Positions 40,920 to 48,160 of a DNA stretch of 64,000 bases are shown here, in pieces. The first letter of the stretch is position 1. Each line of letters begins with the position of its first letter. The notes under the pieces are model-generated. The model did not search any database. It saw nothing but the letters and a program-made list of their open reading frames with translations, and was not told the DNA's origin. A program made the position numbers and the translations under genes. This stretch comes from Pseudomonadota bacterium (GTDB lineage Bacteria; Pseudomonadota; Alphaproteobacteria; Sphingomonadales; Sphingomonadaceae): contig JAEWBB010000021.1 of NCBI GenBank assembly GCA_023391375.1, positions 62,001 to 126,000 of the forward strand, read 5' to 3'.

Positions 40920-42743
40920 TCACTCGACCGTGACACTCTTGGCCAGATTGCGAGGCTGGTCGACATCGGTGCCTTTCAGCACGGCGACGTGATAGGCCAG
41001 CAATTGCACCGGGACGGCGTACACCAGCGGTGCGATCAGCGGGTGAACCTGGGGCATTTCGATGGTCGCCATGCAGCCCTCGCCCGCCTCGGCGATGCCG
41101 GCCGCATCGGAGATGAGGACGATCCGGCCGCCGCGGGCCCGGACTTCCTGCATGTTGCTGACCGTCTTTTCGAACAGCGGGCCGCTGGGAGCGAGCACGA
41201 TGACCGGAACGAGGTCGTCGATCAGCGCGATCGGCCCGTGCTTCATTTCGCCCGCGGCGTAGCCTTCGGCGTGGATGTAGCTGATTTCCTTCAGCTTCAG
41301 CGCCCCTTCCAGCGCCATCGGATAATCGGGGCCGCGGCCCAGGTAGAGCACGTCGCGGGCCGGCGCGACGAGGTGGGCCATTGCGGCAATCTCCTCGTCA
41401 TGGCCGAGCGCATGGTTCATCGCCTCGGGCGCTTCCTTGAGGTGCTCGACGATTGTCCGTTCGTCTTCCGCCGACAATTTGCCCTTGGCCCGCGCCAGGT
41501 TGGCCGCGAGCGAAGCCAGCACCGCCAGCTGGCAGGTGAAGGCCTTGGTCGACGCGACGCCGATTTCCGGGCCAGCATGGGTCGGGAGCAGCAGGTCGGC
41601 CTCTCGCGCCATCGAACTGGTCGGCACGTTGCAGACCACCGCGATCACCTGGCCCTCGCTCCGCGCATGGCGCAGCGCGGCCAGCGTATCGGCAGTCTCG
41701 CCGCTCTGCGAAACGAACAGCGCCAGGCCACCCGGCTCCAGCACCGGTTCGCGATAGCGGAACTCGCTCGCCACATCGATGTCGACCGGCACGCGGGCGA
41801 ACTGTTCGAACCAGTATTTGGCGACCATGCCGGCGTAGAAGCTCGTGCCGCAGGCGACGATCGTCACGCGATTGACGGCGGACAGATCGAACTCGATGTC
41901 GGGCAGTGCGACCACGCCCTCGAGCGTGCGGACGTAGGAGCTGAGCGTGTCGCCGACGACCACCGGCTGCTCGAAGATCTCCTTCTGCATGAAGTGGCGG
42001 TAATTGCCTTTTTCGATCCGCTGGGCCGAGGCGCCGCTCTCGACGATTTCGCGCTTCACCGGCGCATTGTGACGGTCGAAAATCTCGATGCCTTCGCGGG
42101 TCACGACGGCCCAGTCACCCTCGTCGAGATAGGCAATGCGTTGCGTCAGCGGGGCGAGCGCCAGCGCGTCGGAGCCAAGATAATTCTCGCCATCGCCATA
42201 GCCCACGGTCAGCGGCGCGCCCATGCGGGCGGCGATCAGCGTGTCGGGATGATCCTTGAACAGGAACGCGATCGCGAAGGCGCCGTGAAGGCGCGGCAGG
42301 ACAGCGGCGACCGCCTCCTTTGGAGAGGCACCGCGCTCGACTTCCCGGGCGACGAGGTGAGCGACCACTTCGCTGTCGGTCTCGCTCAGGATTTCGCGGC
42401 CGTCGGCGATCAGTTCATCCCGCAGCGGCTTGAAATTTTCGATGATGCCGTTGTGCACCAGCGCGACAGGTCCCGCGATATGCGGGTGCGCGTTTTGCGT
42501 GTTCGGCGCGCCGTGGGTCGCCCAGCGGGTATGGGCGATGCCGACGTCGCCGTGGAGCGGCGCGGCATCAAGTTCGGCCTTGAGATGTTCGAGCTTGCCC
42601 GGCGCGCGCCGACGGTCGAATCCGCCGTCCTGGACGGTACAGATGCCCGAGGAGTCATAGCCGCGGTATTCCAGCCGCTTCAGTCCGTCGAACAGGCGCT
42701 GCGCGACTTCACTCTTCCCCACGATCCCGACGATCCCGCACAT
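40920..42743 (-). CDS. glmS: Glutamine--fructose-6-phosphate aminotransferase (isomerizing)
   Basis: First enzyme of UDP-GlcNAc synthesis, making glucosamine 6-phosphate. The 607-residue protein starts M-C-G-I-V-G with the catalytic Cys2 of the glutaminase domain, and contains H-T-R-W-A-T-H-G and two SIS isomerase domains (around residues 285-425 and 455-595), ending L-A-K-S-V-T-V-E. It follows glmU with a one-base gap, so both steps of amino-sugar synthesis are co-expressed. No glmS ribozyme is expected or seen. Longer frames upstream are rejected because Cys2 must be N-terminal. Confidence 0.97.
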   Translation of the reverse strand: MCGIVGIVGKSEVAQRLFDGLKRLEYRGYDSSGICTVQDGGFDRRRAPGKLEHLKAELDAAPLHGDVGIAHTRWATHGAPNTQNAHPHIAGPVALVHNGIIENFKPLRDELIADGREILSETDSEVVAHLVAREVERGASPKEAVAAVLPRLHGAFAIAFLFKDHPDTLIAARMGAPLTVGYGDGENYLGSDALALAPLTQRIAYLDEGDWAVVTREGIEIFDRHNAPVKREIVESGASAQRIEKGNYRHFMQKEIFEQPVVVGDTLSSYVRTLEGVVALPDIEFDLSAVNRVTIVACGTSFYAGMVAKYWFEQFARVPVDIDVASEFRYREPVLEPGGLALFVSQSGETADTLAALRHARSEGQVIAVVCNVPTSSMAREADLLLPTHAGPEIGVASTKAFTCQLAVLASLAANLARAKGKLSAEDERTIVEHLKEAPEAMNHALGHDEEIAAMAHLVAPARDVLYLGRGPDYPMALEGALKLKEISYIHAEGYAAGEMKHGPIALIDDLVPVIVLAPSGPLFEKTVSNMQEVRARGGRIVLISDAAGIAEAGEGCMATIEMPQVHPLIAPLVYAVPVQLLAYHVAVLKGTDVDQPRNLAKSVTVE

Positions 42744-42744
42744 G

Positions 42745-44100
42745 CTATTTCGCGTCCTTTTTCGATTTCTGCCGCTCGCGGAAGCGGGCGGCCCATGCCT
42801 TGAACCCGCGCTGCTCGCCGCGCGCAATCGCGAGTTCGTCGGCGTCGACATTCTTGGTAATGACCGAGCCGGCGCCGACAATGGCACCTTCGCCGATGCT
42901 GACCGGCGCGACCAGCGCGCTGTTCGAGCCGATGAAGGCGCCCGCGCCGATCGTCGTCGGATATTTGAAGAAGCCGTCGTAATTGCAAGTGATCGTGCCG
43001 GCGCCGATATTGGCTTTCTCGCCGACGTCCGCATCGCCGAGATAGGTCAGGTGATTGGCCTTTGCGCCCTTGCCGAGCCGCGCCTTTTTCATCTCGACGA
43101 AGTTGCCGACCTTGGAGCCCTCCTCCATCACCGCGCCCGGGCGAAGCCGCGCAAAGGGGCCGACTTCGCAGCCGGGCGAAATGGTCGCGCCTTCGATATG
43201 GCTGAAGGCCCGGATCACGGCTCCGTCCGCAATTGCCACGCCGGGGCCGAACACGACGTGCGGTTCGATCGTGCAGTCGCGGCCCAACTCCGTATCGGCG
43301 GAAAACCAGACGCTTTCCGGATCGATCAGGGTCGCGCCCTTTTCCAGCGCCTCCTCGCGGCGTCGGCGCTGCCAGTCGAGTTCGAGGTGCGCCAGTTCGG
43401 CGCGGCTGTTGACGCCGGCGGTCTCGAACTCCTCACCCTCGATCGCCACCGGGTGACGGCCTTCGTCGCGAGCGATCATCACCACGTCCGGCAGGTAATA
43501 TTCACCCGCGGCATTGTCGTTGCCGACCGCGCCCAGCCAGCGCCAAAGGTCGGCGGCGTCGGCAGCCATCATGCCCGAGTTGCACAGCGGCACGGCACGT
43601 TCCTCGGCGCTCGCGTCCTTATATTCGACCATCCGCGCGATGCGGTCGGATTGCTCCTCAAGGATGACCCGGCCATAGGTCTTGCCGTCTACAGGCGCGC
43701 TGGCCAGCACCACCACGCCCGGCGCATCGCCCTGCTCGAGCCGGTCCAGCATCGCGCGCAAGGTTTCCGGCGTCACGAACGGCGTGTCGCCGTAGAGGAT
43801 GAGGATCGATCCCTCGAACCCGGTAAGTGCCTCCTTCGCCATTTGCACAGCGTGGGCAGTCCCCTTCTGTTCGGCCTGCAGGGCGGTCGTAACTTGCCGC
43901 TCGGCCAGAGCGCCCTCGACCTGCTCACGCCCCTTGCCGACGACCACGACCTGGCGCTTGGCGCCCATGCCCTCGACGGTGTCGAGCAGGTGCAAAAGCA
44001 TGGCCTTCCCTGCAATCGGGTGGAGGACCTTGTGGGTGTCGGAGCGCATTCGGGTGCCTTGCCCAGCGGCCAGCACGATCACGGCGAAATCACGGTTCAT
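42745..44100 (-). CDS. glmU: Bifunctional GlcNAc-1-P uridylyltransferase/GlcN-1-P acetyltransferase
   Basis: Makes UDP-GlcNAc for peptidoglycan and lipopolysaccharide. The 451-residue protein has an N-terminal nucleotidyltransferase domain with L-A-A-G-Q-G-T-R-M (residues 11-19) and a C-terminal left-handed beta helix of hexapeptide repeats (about 250-430) for acetyl transfer, with the catalytic-type H and N-Y-D-G-x-x-K segment. Length and domain order are normal. The region between it and the upstream phasin-like gene contains a terminator hairpin, so glmU-glmS form their own operon. Confidence 0.97.
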   Translation of the reverse strand: MNRDFAVIVLAAGQGTRMRSDTHKVLHPIAGKAMLLHLLDTVEGMGAKRQVVVVGKGREQVEGALAERQVTTALQAEQKGTAHAVQMAKEALTGFEGSILILYGDTPFVTPETLRAMLDRLEQGDAPGVVVLASAPVDGKTYGRVILEEQSDRIARMVEYKDASAEERAVPLCNSGMMAADAADLWRWLGAVGNDNAAGEYYLPDVVMIARDEGRHPVAIEGEEFETAGVNSRAELAHLELDWQRRRREEALEKGATLIDPESVWFSADTELGRDCTIEPHVVFGPGVAIADGAVIRAFSHIEGATISPGCEVGPFARLRPGAVMEEGSKVGNFVEMKKARLGKGAKANHLTYLGDADVGEKANIGAGTITCNYDGFFKYPTTIGAGAFIGSNSALVAPVSIGEGAIVGAGSVITKNVDADELAIARGEQRGFKAWAARFRERQKSKKDAK

Positions 44101-44142
44101 GCGATGCGCTCTGCCATGGGATGATGGGTAAGACCATAAGGA

Positions 44143-44178
44143 AGGGCCCCGGCAATCCGCCGAGGCCCTCGCTTTTTT
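44143..44178 (-). terminator. Terminator of the phasin-like gene
   Basis: Ten-base arms (44143-44152 with 44160-44169) around a short loop. On the minus strand all positions pair, with one U-G wobble; the plus strand has a C-A mismatch. A T-rich stretch follows on the minus strand. A T-run at 44173-44178 on the plus strand could also serve in the other direction. Confidence 0.6.
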
Positions 44179-44192
44179 CCGATGAGGTGGCC

Positions 44193-44690
44193 TTAGCTGG
44201 CCGGCGTGGTCTTGGGCTTGGCCGGCGTGCGCTTGCGCGCTGCACTGCTCGAACGGCGCTTGGCGGTCGTGCTGGAAGCCTTCTTCGCGGCCGGCTTGCG
44301 CGTGGGGGCCTTGCGCGTTGCGCCCGTCTTTTTCGGCGCGGCCGGCTTGGCGGCCGCGGCCTGCGGCGCATCACCCTCCGTCCAGTTGCCCGACAGGACG
44401 CGCTGCGCCGCATCGGCAACCGCCTCGGCGATCAGCGAACCCAGCTTCGAAGCGCTGGTCATCATGTTGGTCGCAGCCTGGCTGGCGCTGTCCGCGGCGT
44501 CGAGGCCGGCGTCGCGGATCGCCTTGCGCGCCTTCGGGCTGGCGGCGATCGCGGCGGCCGCGGCGGTGAGGCCTGCTGCCAGCATTTCGCGGCTCATCGC
44601 CGCCTTGGCGATCTTGTCCATCGTCGACTTGCTCGACGACGAAGAGGATTTCGATTTGGTGGTGGACGAAGTGGATTTGCGTGCGGCCAT
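44193..44690 (-). CDS. Phasin-like protein with histone H1-type basic tail (PhaF/PhaM-like candidate)
   Basis: A 165-residue protein in three parts: a Ser/Thr/Lys-rich start (residues 1-24), a helical Ala-rich middle (25-100) with amphipathic stretches such as M-T-S-A-S-K-L-G-S-L-I-A-E-A-V-A-D-A-A-Q, and a C-terminal tail (112-165) of Lys, Arg, Ala and Pro (P-A-A-P-K-K, T-R-K-A-P-T-R-K-P-A-A-K-K-A) like histone H1 or the DNA-binding tail of PhaF/PhaM. Those proteins attach polyhydroxyalkanoate granules to the nucleoid. phaR lies 0.7 kb upstream on the same strand. No sequence homology to PhaF is proven by eye; a nucleoid protein unrelated to PHA is the alternative. ATG 44690 follows GGAGGG. 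Confidence 0.7.
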   Translation of the reverse strand: MAARKSTSSTTKSKSSSSSSKSTMDKIAKAAMSREMLAAGLTAAAAAIAASPKARKAIRDAGLDAADSASQAATNMMTSASKLGSLIAEAVADAAQRVLSGNWTEGDAPQAAAAKPAAPKKTGATRKAPTRKPAAKKASSTTAKRRSSSAARKRTPAKPKTTPAS

Positions 44691-44792
44691 GGGAATAACC
44701 CTCCGGTTGATACTCGCTGTCCAAAGCGGTTCAGGGCCGAAACGGTTCCGACAAACGGCGGCTTTTGGCAACCGGGATTGTGAAAATGCATC

Positions 44793-44821
44793 GGGGGCTG
44801 TCGCACCACGCGACAACCCCC
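44793..44821 (-). terminator. Strong hairpin after the 18-codon small ORF
   Basis: Twelve-base stem with a five-base loop; on minus-strand RNA it is fully paired (one U-G), on the plus strand one C-A mismatch breaks it. A short T-run (ATTTTC) follows about five bases after the stem on the minus strand, compatible with termination or attenuation ahead of the phasin-like gene. Confidence 0.6.
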
Positions 44822-44873
44822 GAACATGGTCAGCGATCGGGCGCTCAAGCCCGGGAAACTGCGGAAGCGCTGG

Positions 44874-44930
44874 TTAGGCGTCCATTCCCCGAGCGAACAG
44901 TTCCGACCTCTTAGCTGAACCATGAGACAT
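44874..44930 (-). CDS. Small ORF (18 aa) with an extended perfect Shine-Dalgarno
   Basis: Reads ATG to TAA in 19 codons (M-S-H-G-S-A-K-R-S-E-L-F-A-R-G-M-D-A). Directly upstream lies AAAGGAGGTGATCC, complementary to the 3' end of 16S rRNA over about 14 bases, with ideal spacing to the ATG. It is preceded by a plausible promoter and followed by a nested hairpin region and a strong stem, inside the 320-base gap upstream of the phasin-like gene. It may be a leader peptide, a small regulatory protein, or part of a structured RNA. Its function is unknown, and the sequence is too short for any family call. Confidence 0.5.
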   Translation of the reverse strand: MSHGSAKRSELFARGMDA

Positions 44931-44966
44931 CGGATCACCTCCTTTCGCTGCGTTATTGCCGACACC

Positions 44967-44995
44967 AACATGTTGTGGTTCGACCAACAAAACAA
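44967..44995 (-). promoter_or_regulatory. Possible promoter of the small-ORF transcript
   Basis: Minus strand TTGTTT (44990-44995), 17-base spacer, CATGTT (44967-44972). A start near 44960 would leave about 30 bases of leader with the long ribosome site. The -10 matches only three of six consensus bases. Confidence 0.35.
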
Positions 44996-45010
44996 GGCTT
45001 GTATTGTGGT

Positions 45011-45409
45011 TTAGTTTCGACAATCCTCGATGCTTCGCGCCACTTCCGGCTCAAACGGCAGCGCGACACTCCCCGCCCCTGCCAGCGTCACCACGAAGCG
45101 TCCCCGCGTGTAGGCGATCGAGTCGAGCATCGCGTCCGACGCGGCCAGGGCAACGACTGGGCCGGGGTAGGTCATTTCCTTAGTGTCGGTCGCGATCTGC
45201 ATCGCCGCATTGCCGGCGGCCGGCCGCAACCGGTTGAGGGTCACACGGCGGCTCGACCGGTCGCAGCGAATCAGGAACTGGTCGCCGAACCTCGCCGTGC
45301 TTCCCGCCACGTCCGAGGCGTATGTCCAGTCGCCGGGCGCGATCGGCAGGAGACGACCGTTGTCGAAAGCCGACTGGACGGCGATGGCCAGCAATGCGGA
45401 GACGATCAT
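45011..45409 (-). CDS. Predicted exported protein of unknown function
   Basis: A 132-residue protein with a short signal-peptide-like start (M-I-V-S-A-L-L-A-I-A-V-Q-S-A) and a small beta-rich mature domain containing W-T-Y-A-S-D-V-A-G-S-T-A-R-F and F-L-I-R-C-D; a second cysteine near the end could pair with it. Its start overlaps the stop of phaR by four bases, so the two are co-translated. I do not recognise the family. It is 80 bases upstream of the small ORF. Confidence 0.7.
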   Translation of the reverse strand: MIVSALLAIAVQSAFDNGRLLPIAPGDWTYASDVAGSTARFGDQFLIRCDRSSRRVTLNRLRPAAGNAAMQIATDTKEMTYPGPVVALAASDAMLDSIAYTRGRFVVTLAGAGSVALPFEPEVARSIEDCRN

Positions 45410-45939
45410 TTGCCGAGCTTGTCGACCTTGGCCTGCAGGGCGGCGAGTTCAGCCTTCACCTTGGCCAGTTCGTCCGAGTCTTTGGCGTCGGCCGGCTTGG
45501 CGCCGGGCTTGGCGGCGGCGCCGAACTTTCCGGCGGCATCCTCGAACATCGCCATGTTGCGCTTGGTCATGTCCGCGAAGAAATTGTTTCCCGAAAACGC
45601 GCCCGACATCGCTTCCTGGTTCTTTCGGAACGCGTCCATCGCCGCGTCGAGGTAGTTGGGCACCGCCGACTGCATCTGGTCGCCGTAAAGGCCGATCAGC
45701 TGCCGCAGGAAGTTGACCGGCAACATGGTCGTGCCGCGCGCTTCTTCCTCGACGATGATCTGGGTCAGCACCTGGTGGGTGATATCCTCGCCGGTCTTAG
45801 CGTCAACGACCTCGAAATCGCGCCCCTCGCGGATCATCGCCGCCAGCTTGTCGAGCGTGATGTAGGACGAGCTGCCGGTGTCGTAGAGCCGCCGGTTGGC
45901 GTATTTCTTGATCGTCACCTTCTCGCCGTCACGCGCCAT
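45406..45939 (-). CDS. phaR: Polyhydroxyalkanoate synthesis regulator PhaR
   Basis: DNA-binding repressor that senses polyhydroxyalkanoate granules and represses phasin genes. The 177-residue protein has the PHA accumulation DNA-binding domain at residues 8-68 (V-T-I-K-K-Y-A-N-R-R-L-Y-D-T) and the PHB accumulation domain (T-H-Q-V-L-T-Q-I-I-V-E-E-E and L-P-V-N-F-L-R-Q-L-I), then an Ala/Lys/Asp-rich coiled-coil tail. ATG 45939 is preferred over TTG 45966, which lies within or upstream of the predicted transcription start; GAAGGA is seven bases before the ATG. PHA synthase is not in this window. Confidence 0.92.
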   Translation of the reverse strand: MARDGEKVTIKKYANRRLYDTGSSSYITLDKLAAMIREGRDFEVVDAKTGEDITHQVLTQIIVEEEARGTTMLPVNFLRQLIGLYGDQMQSAVPNYLDAAMDAFRKNQEAMSGAFSGNNFFADMTKRNMAMFEDAAGKFGAAAKPGAKPADAKDSDELAKVKAELAALQAKVDKLGK

Positions 45940-45966
45940 GCCATGGTCCTTCGCAGTTGCACCCAA

Positions 45967-45995
45967 GGTCTAGGCGCGCTTGCGCTGCACGGCAA
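45967..45995 (-). promoter_or_regulatory. Predicted promoter of phaR
   Basis: Minus strand TTGCCG (45990-45995), exactly 17 bases, TAGACC (45967-45972). The start site would fall about 20 bases before ATG 45939, leaving room for its ribosome site. Confidence 0.55.
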
Positions 45996-46005
45996 CATCA
46001 GGCGC

Positions 46006-46034
46006 TTGCGGGGCCAAGCGGTCGGGGCTAAGCG
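46006..46034 (+). promoter_or_regulatory. Predicted promoter of tRNA-Arg
   Basis: TTGCGG (46006-46011), 17-base spacer, TAAGCG (46029-46034), with ten bases to the tRNA 5' end. Confidence 0.5.
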
Positions 46035-46044
46035 CACTTCACAC

Positions 46045-46121
46045 GCACCCATAGCTCAGCTGGATAGAGCGCTGCCCTCCGAAGGCAGAGGCCAGAGGTT
46101 CGAATCCTCTTGGGTGCGCCA
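46045..46121 (+). tRNA. tRNA-Arg (anticodon CCG)
   Basis: A 77-base cloverleaf with encoded CCA. Acceptor arms GCACCCA/TGGGTGC pair fully; the D arm has GCTC/GAGC; the anticodon arm is CTGCC-loop-GGCAG with loop CT-CCG-AA; the T arm is AGAGG-TTCGAAT-CCTCT. Anticodon CCG reads the CGG arginine codon. It stands alone between phaR and the histidine kinase gene. Confidence 0.97.
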
Positions 46122-46226
46122 TTTCTCCCTGCACCGGAACTTTTCACACAAGTCGCTGTTTTCTGCGCTTGCGCGCAGACCTGCCAGCTCGGATGAGGTG
46201 ACCGCCGCATAGGGGGTGGGGTTCAC

Positions 46227-47717
46227 GTGGTTCCAATCAACGAACGTCGTTTCAATCGCTGGGGCGTGGTCGCGCTCATCGCATCCTTTGTCCTGCTGGG
46301 AACGGCTCTAATCGTCGCGGCGCGCCAGGCCAAACTGAATTCCGAGGCGTCCGATCGGGTCCAGCATACGTTCGAGGTACTCAACACGATCGGCCTGCTC
46401 GAAACCTACGTCGAGCGGGCGGAAACGGCTTCGCGCGGGTGGCTGCTCGTCAACGACAAGGTGCGGATCGGCAATTTTCATGCTGCGGCCGACCAAATCG
46501 TTCCGACCTATCGACGGCTTCACGAACTGACGGCGGACAATCCCCGACACCTAAAAGTGCTGGCCGAGGTCAAGCCGGACCTGATGTTGGAAGTCACGAC
46601 GCTTGAATCCATCATGGACAAGGCGAGCGCAAATGACGCGGCGGGCGCCATGGACACCTTCCGCGCAACCGCGAACCAGTACCATGTCACCGCGATCCGC
46701 AAGCAAATGTCGGCGATGCGGACCGAGGAGCGCCGGCTCCTCCTGGAACGACGTTCGGCCGAAGACGCTGCGCTCGCCAGGTTCCAGCAGGTCATGTTGT
46801 TCGTCGGCGCCCTGCTCGTCGCCCTCGCGACCGTGACGTTCGTCCTCGTCCGGCGCTTCACCAACGACTTGCTGGCCAGCCGGGCGCGCCTGCACGTGCT
46901 CAACACCGACCTCGAGGGCGCGGTCGCCGAACGCACCGCGGACCTGAAGCGCGCCAACGAAGAGATCCAGCGCTTCGCCTACATCGTCAGCCACGACCTT
47001 CGCTCGCCCCTGGTCAATGTCATGGGGTTCACGTCGGAGCTGGAGGGCAACGACAAGATTCTCGCCCGCTACGTCGACCAGCTGGAGGAAAAAACGCCGG
47101 GCAGCGTCCCCGAACCGGTCAAGCTGGCGGTGCGCGAGGACCTGCCGGAAGCGGTCGGCTTCATCCGGTCGGCGACCGAGAAGATGGACCGGCTGATCAA
47201 CGCCATCCTCGCCCTGTCGAGGCAAGGCCGGCGGGTCCTGTCGCCCGAGCCGCTCGACATGAACAAGGTCGTTGGCGACATCAACGACAGCCTGGCCACA
47301 CTTGCCGAGAACCGCGGAGCCGACATCGCGATCGAAGGAAAGCTGCCGACGATCGAACATGACCGGCTCGCGATCGAGCAGATCTTCCAGAACCTGATCG
47401 AGAACGCGACCAAATATCTCGAGCCCGGACGGCCCGGGAAGGTCCTCATCCGCGGCCGCAAGGAAGGCGAGCGCGCGATCTTCGAAGTCGAGGATAATGG
47501 CCGCGGCGTCGCGCCCCACGATCTTGAGCGGATTTTCGAGCTCTTCCGGCGCGCCGGCACGCAGGACCAGAAGGGCGAAGGAATCGGGCTGGCTAATGTG
47601 CGGGCGCTCGCCTATCGCCTTGGCGGAACAGTCAATATTCGGTCAGCACTGGGTCAGGGTTCGACCTTCATCGTCGACCTTCCCGTGACCCAGGCCGTTG
47701 GAGGGGAAGAAGAATGA
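46227..47717 (+). CDS. CHASE3-domain sensor histidine kinase
   Basis: A 496-residue membrane kinase: two membrane helices (about residues 13-33 and 188-210) bracket a periplasmic CHASE3 domain (helical, with E-R-A-E-T-A-S-R-G-W-L-L), then a short coiled coil with E-I-Q-R-F-A-Y-I, a HisKA domain with the phospho-acceptor H256 in V-S-H-D-L-R-S-P-L, and a HATPase domain with N box N-L-I-E-N-A-T-K-Y, G1 D-N-G-R-G-V and G-I-G-L-A-N-V. The start is GTG 46227. The response regulator gene overlaps its stop by ATGA. The F-A-Y-I-V-S-H-D-L-R-S-P motif is typical of kinases paired with Rcp1-type regulators. The signal is unknown. Confidence 0.92.
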   Translation: MVPINERRFNRWGVVALIASFVLLGTALIVAARQAKLNSEASDRVQHTFEVLNTIGLLETYVERAETASRGWLLVNDKVRIGNFHAAADQIVPTYRRLHELTADNPRHLKVLAEVKPDLMLEVTTLESIMDKASANDAAGAMDTFRATANQYHVTAIRKQMSAMRTEERRLLLERRSAEDAALARFQQVMLFVGALLVALATVTFVLVRRFTNDLLASRARLHVLNTDLEGAVAERTADLKRANEEIQRFAYIVSHDLRSPLVNVMGFTSELEGNDKILARYVDQLEEKTPGSVPEPVKLAVREDLPEAVGFIRSATEKMDRLINAILALSRQGRRVLSPEPLDMNKVVGDINDSLATLAENRGADIAIEGKLPTIEHDRLAIEQIFQNLIENATKYLEPGRPGKVLIRGRKEGERAIFEVEDNGRGVAPHDLERIFELFRRAGTQDQKGEGIGLANVRALAYRLGGTVNIRSALGQGSTFIVDLPVTQAVGGEEE

Positions 47718-48160
47718 GCCCGATGCCGCAGGCCGTGAACATCGTCATGATCGAGGACGATGAAGGCCATGCCCGCCTGATCGAGAAGAACATCCGCCGC
47801 GCCGGCATTTCCAATAACCTGAAGCACTTCCTCGATGGTTCGAGCGGCCTCGATTACCTCTTCAATCATCCCGAAGGACCGGGCCAGAACGGCCCGGCCA
47901 TGGTCCTCCTCGACCTCAACCTGCCGGACATGAGCGGCACCGACATCCTCGCCAAGATCAAGCAGGACCCGAAGCTGCACCAGGTGCCGGTCGTGATCCT
48001 GACGACCACCGACGACAAGGCCGAGATCCAGCGCTGCTACGACCTCGGCTGCAACGTCTACATCACCAAGCCCGTCAACTATGACAGCTTCGCCGACGCC
48101 ATCCGCCAGCTTGGCCTGTTCCTGTCGGTGATCCAGTTGCCCAGCGTACCGCAGGAATAA
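47714..48160 (+). CDS. Single-domain response regulator (Rcp1 type)
   Basis: A 148-residue receiver domain with no output domain. The acidic pocket E14/D15/D16 and the phospho-acceptor D67 in V-L-L-D-L-N-L-P are present, with T-T-T as the switch threonine and K-P-V as the conserved lysine. Such proteins usually relay phosphate between kinases or act through protein contacts. The gene overlaps the CHASE3 kinase and the next gene starts immediately after its TAA, so the three are one operon and D67 is probably phosphorylated by H256 of the upstream kinase. Confidence 0.93.
   Translation: MSPMPQAVNIVMIEDDEGHARLIEKNIRRAGISNNLKHFLDGSSGLDYLFNHPEGPGQNGPAMVLLDLNLPDMSGTDILAKIKQDPKLHQVPVVILTTTDDKAEIQRCYDLGCNVYITKPVNYDSFADAIRQLGLFLSVIQLPSVPQE

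Noticed and set aside
40989..44124. Long plus-strand frames (604 and 460 codons) opposite glmS and glmU
   Set aside because: Both genes underneath are unmistakable; the frames are codon-phase shadows with no start signals.
44928..44955. Plus-strand match to the 3' end of 16S rRNA (GGATCACCTCCTTTC)
   Set aside because: It is only the complement of the extended Shine-Dalgarno of the small ORF; no other rRNA sequence surrounds it.
46162..46179. Inverted repeat TCTGCGC/GCGCAGA after tRNA-Arg as a terminator
   Set aside because: Seven-base arms but no T-run on either strand after the stem; it could be chance in GC-rich DNA.
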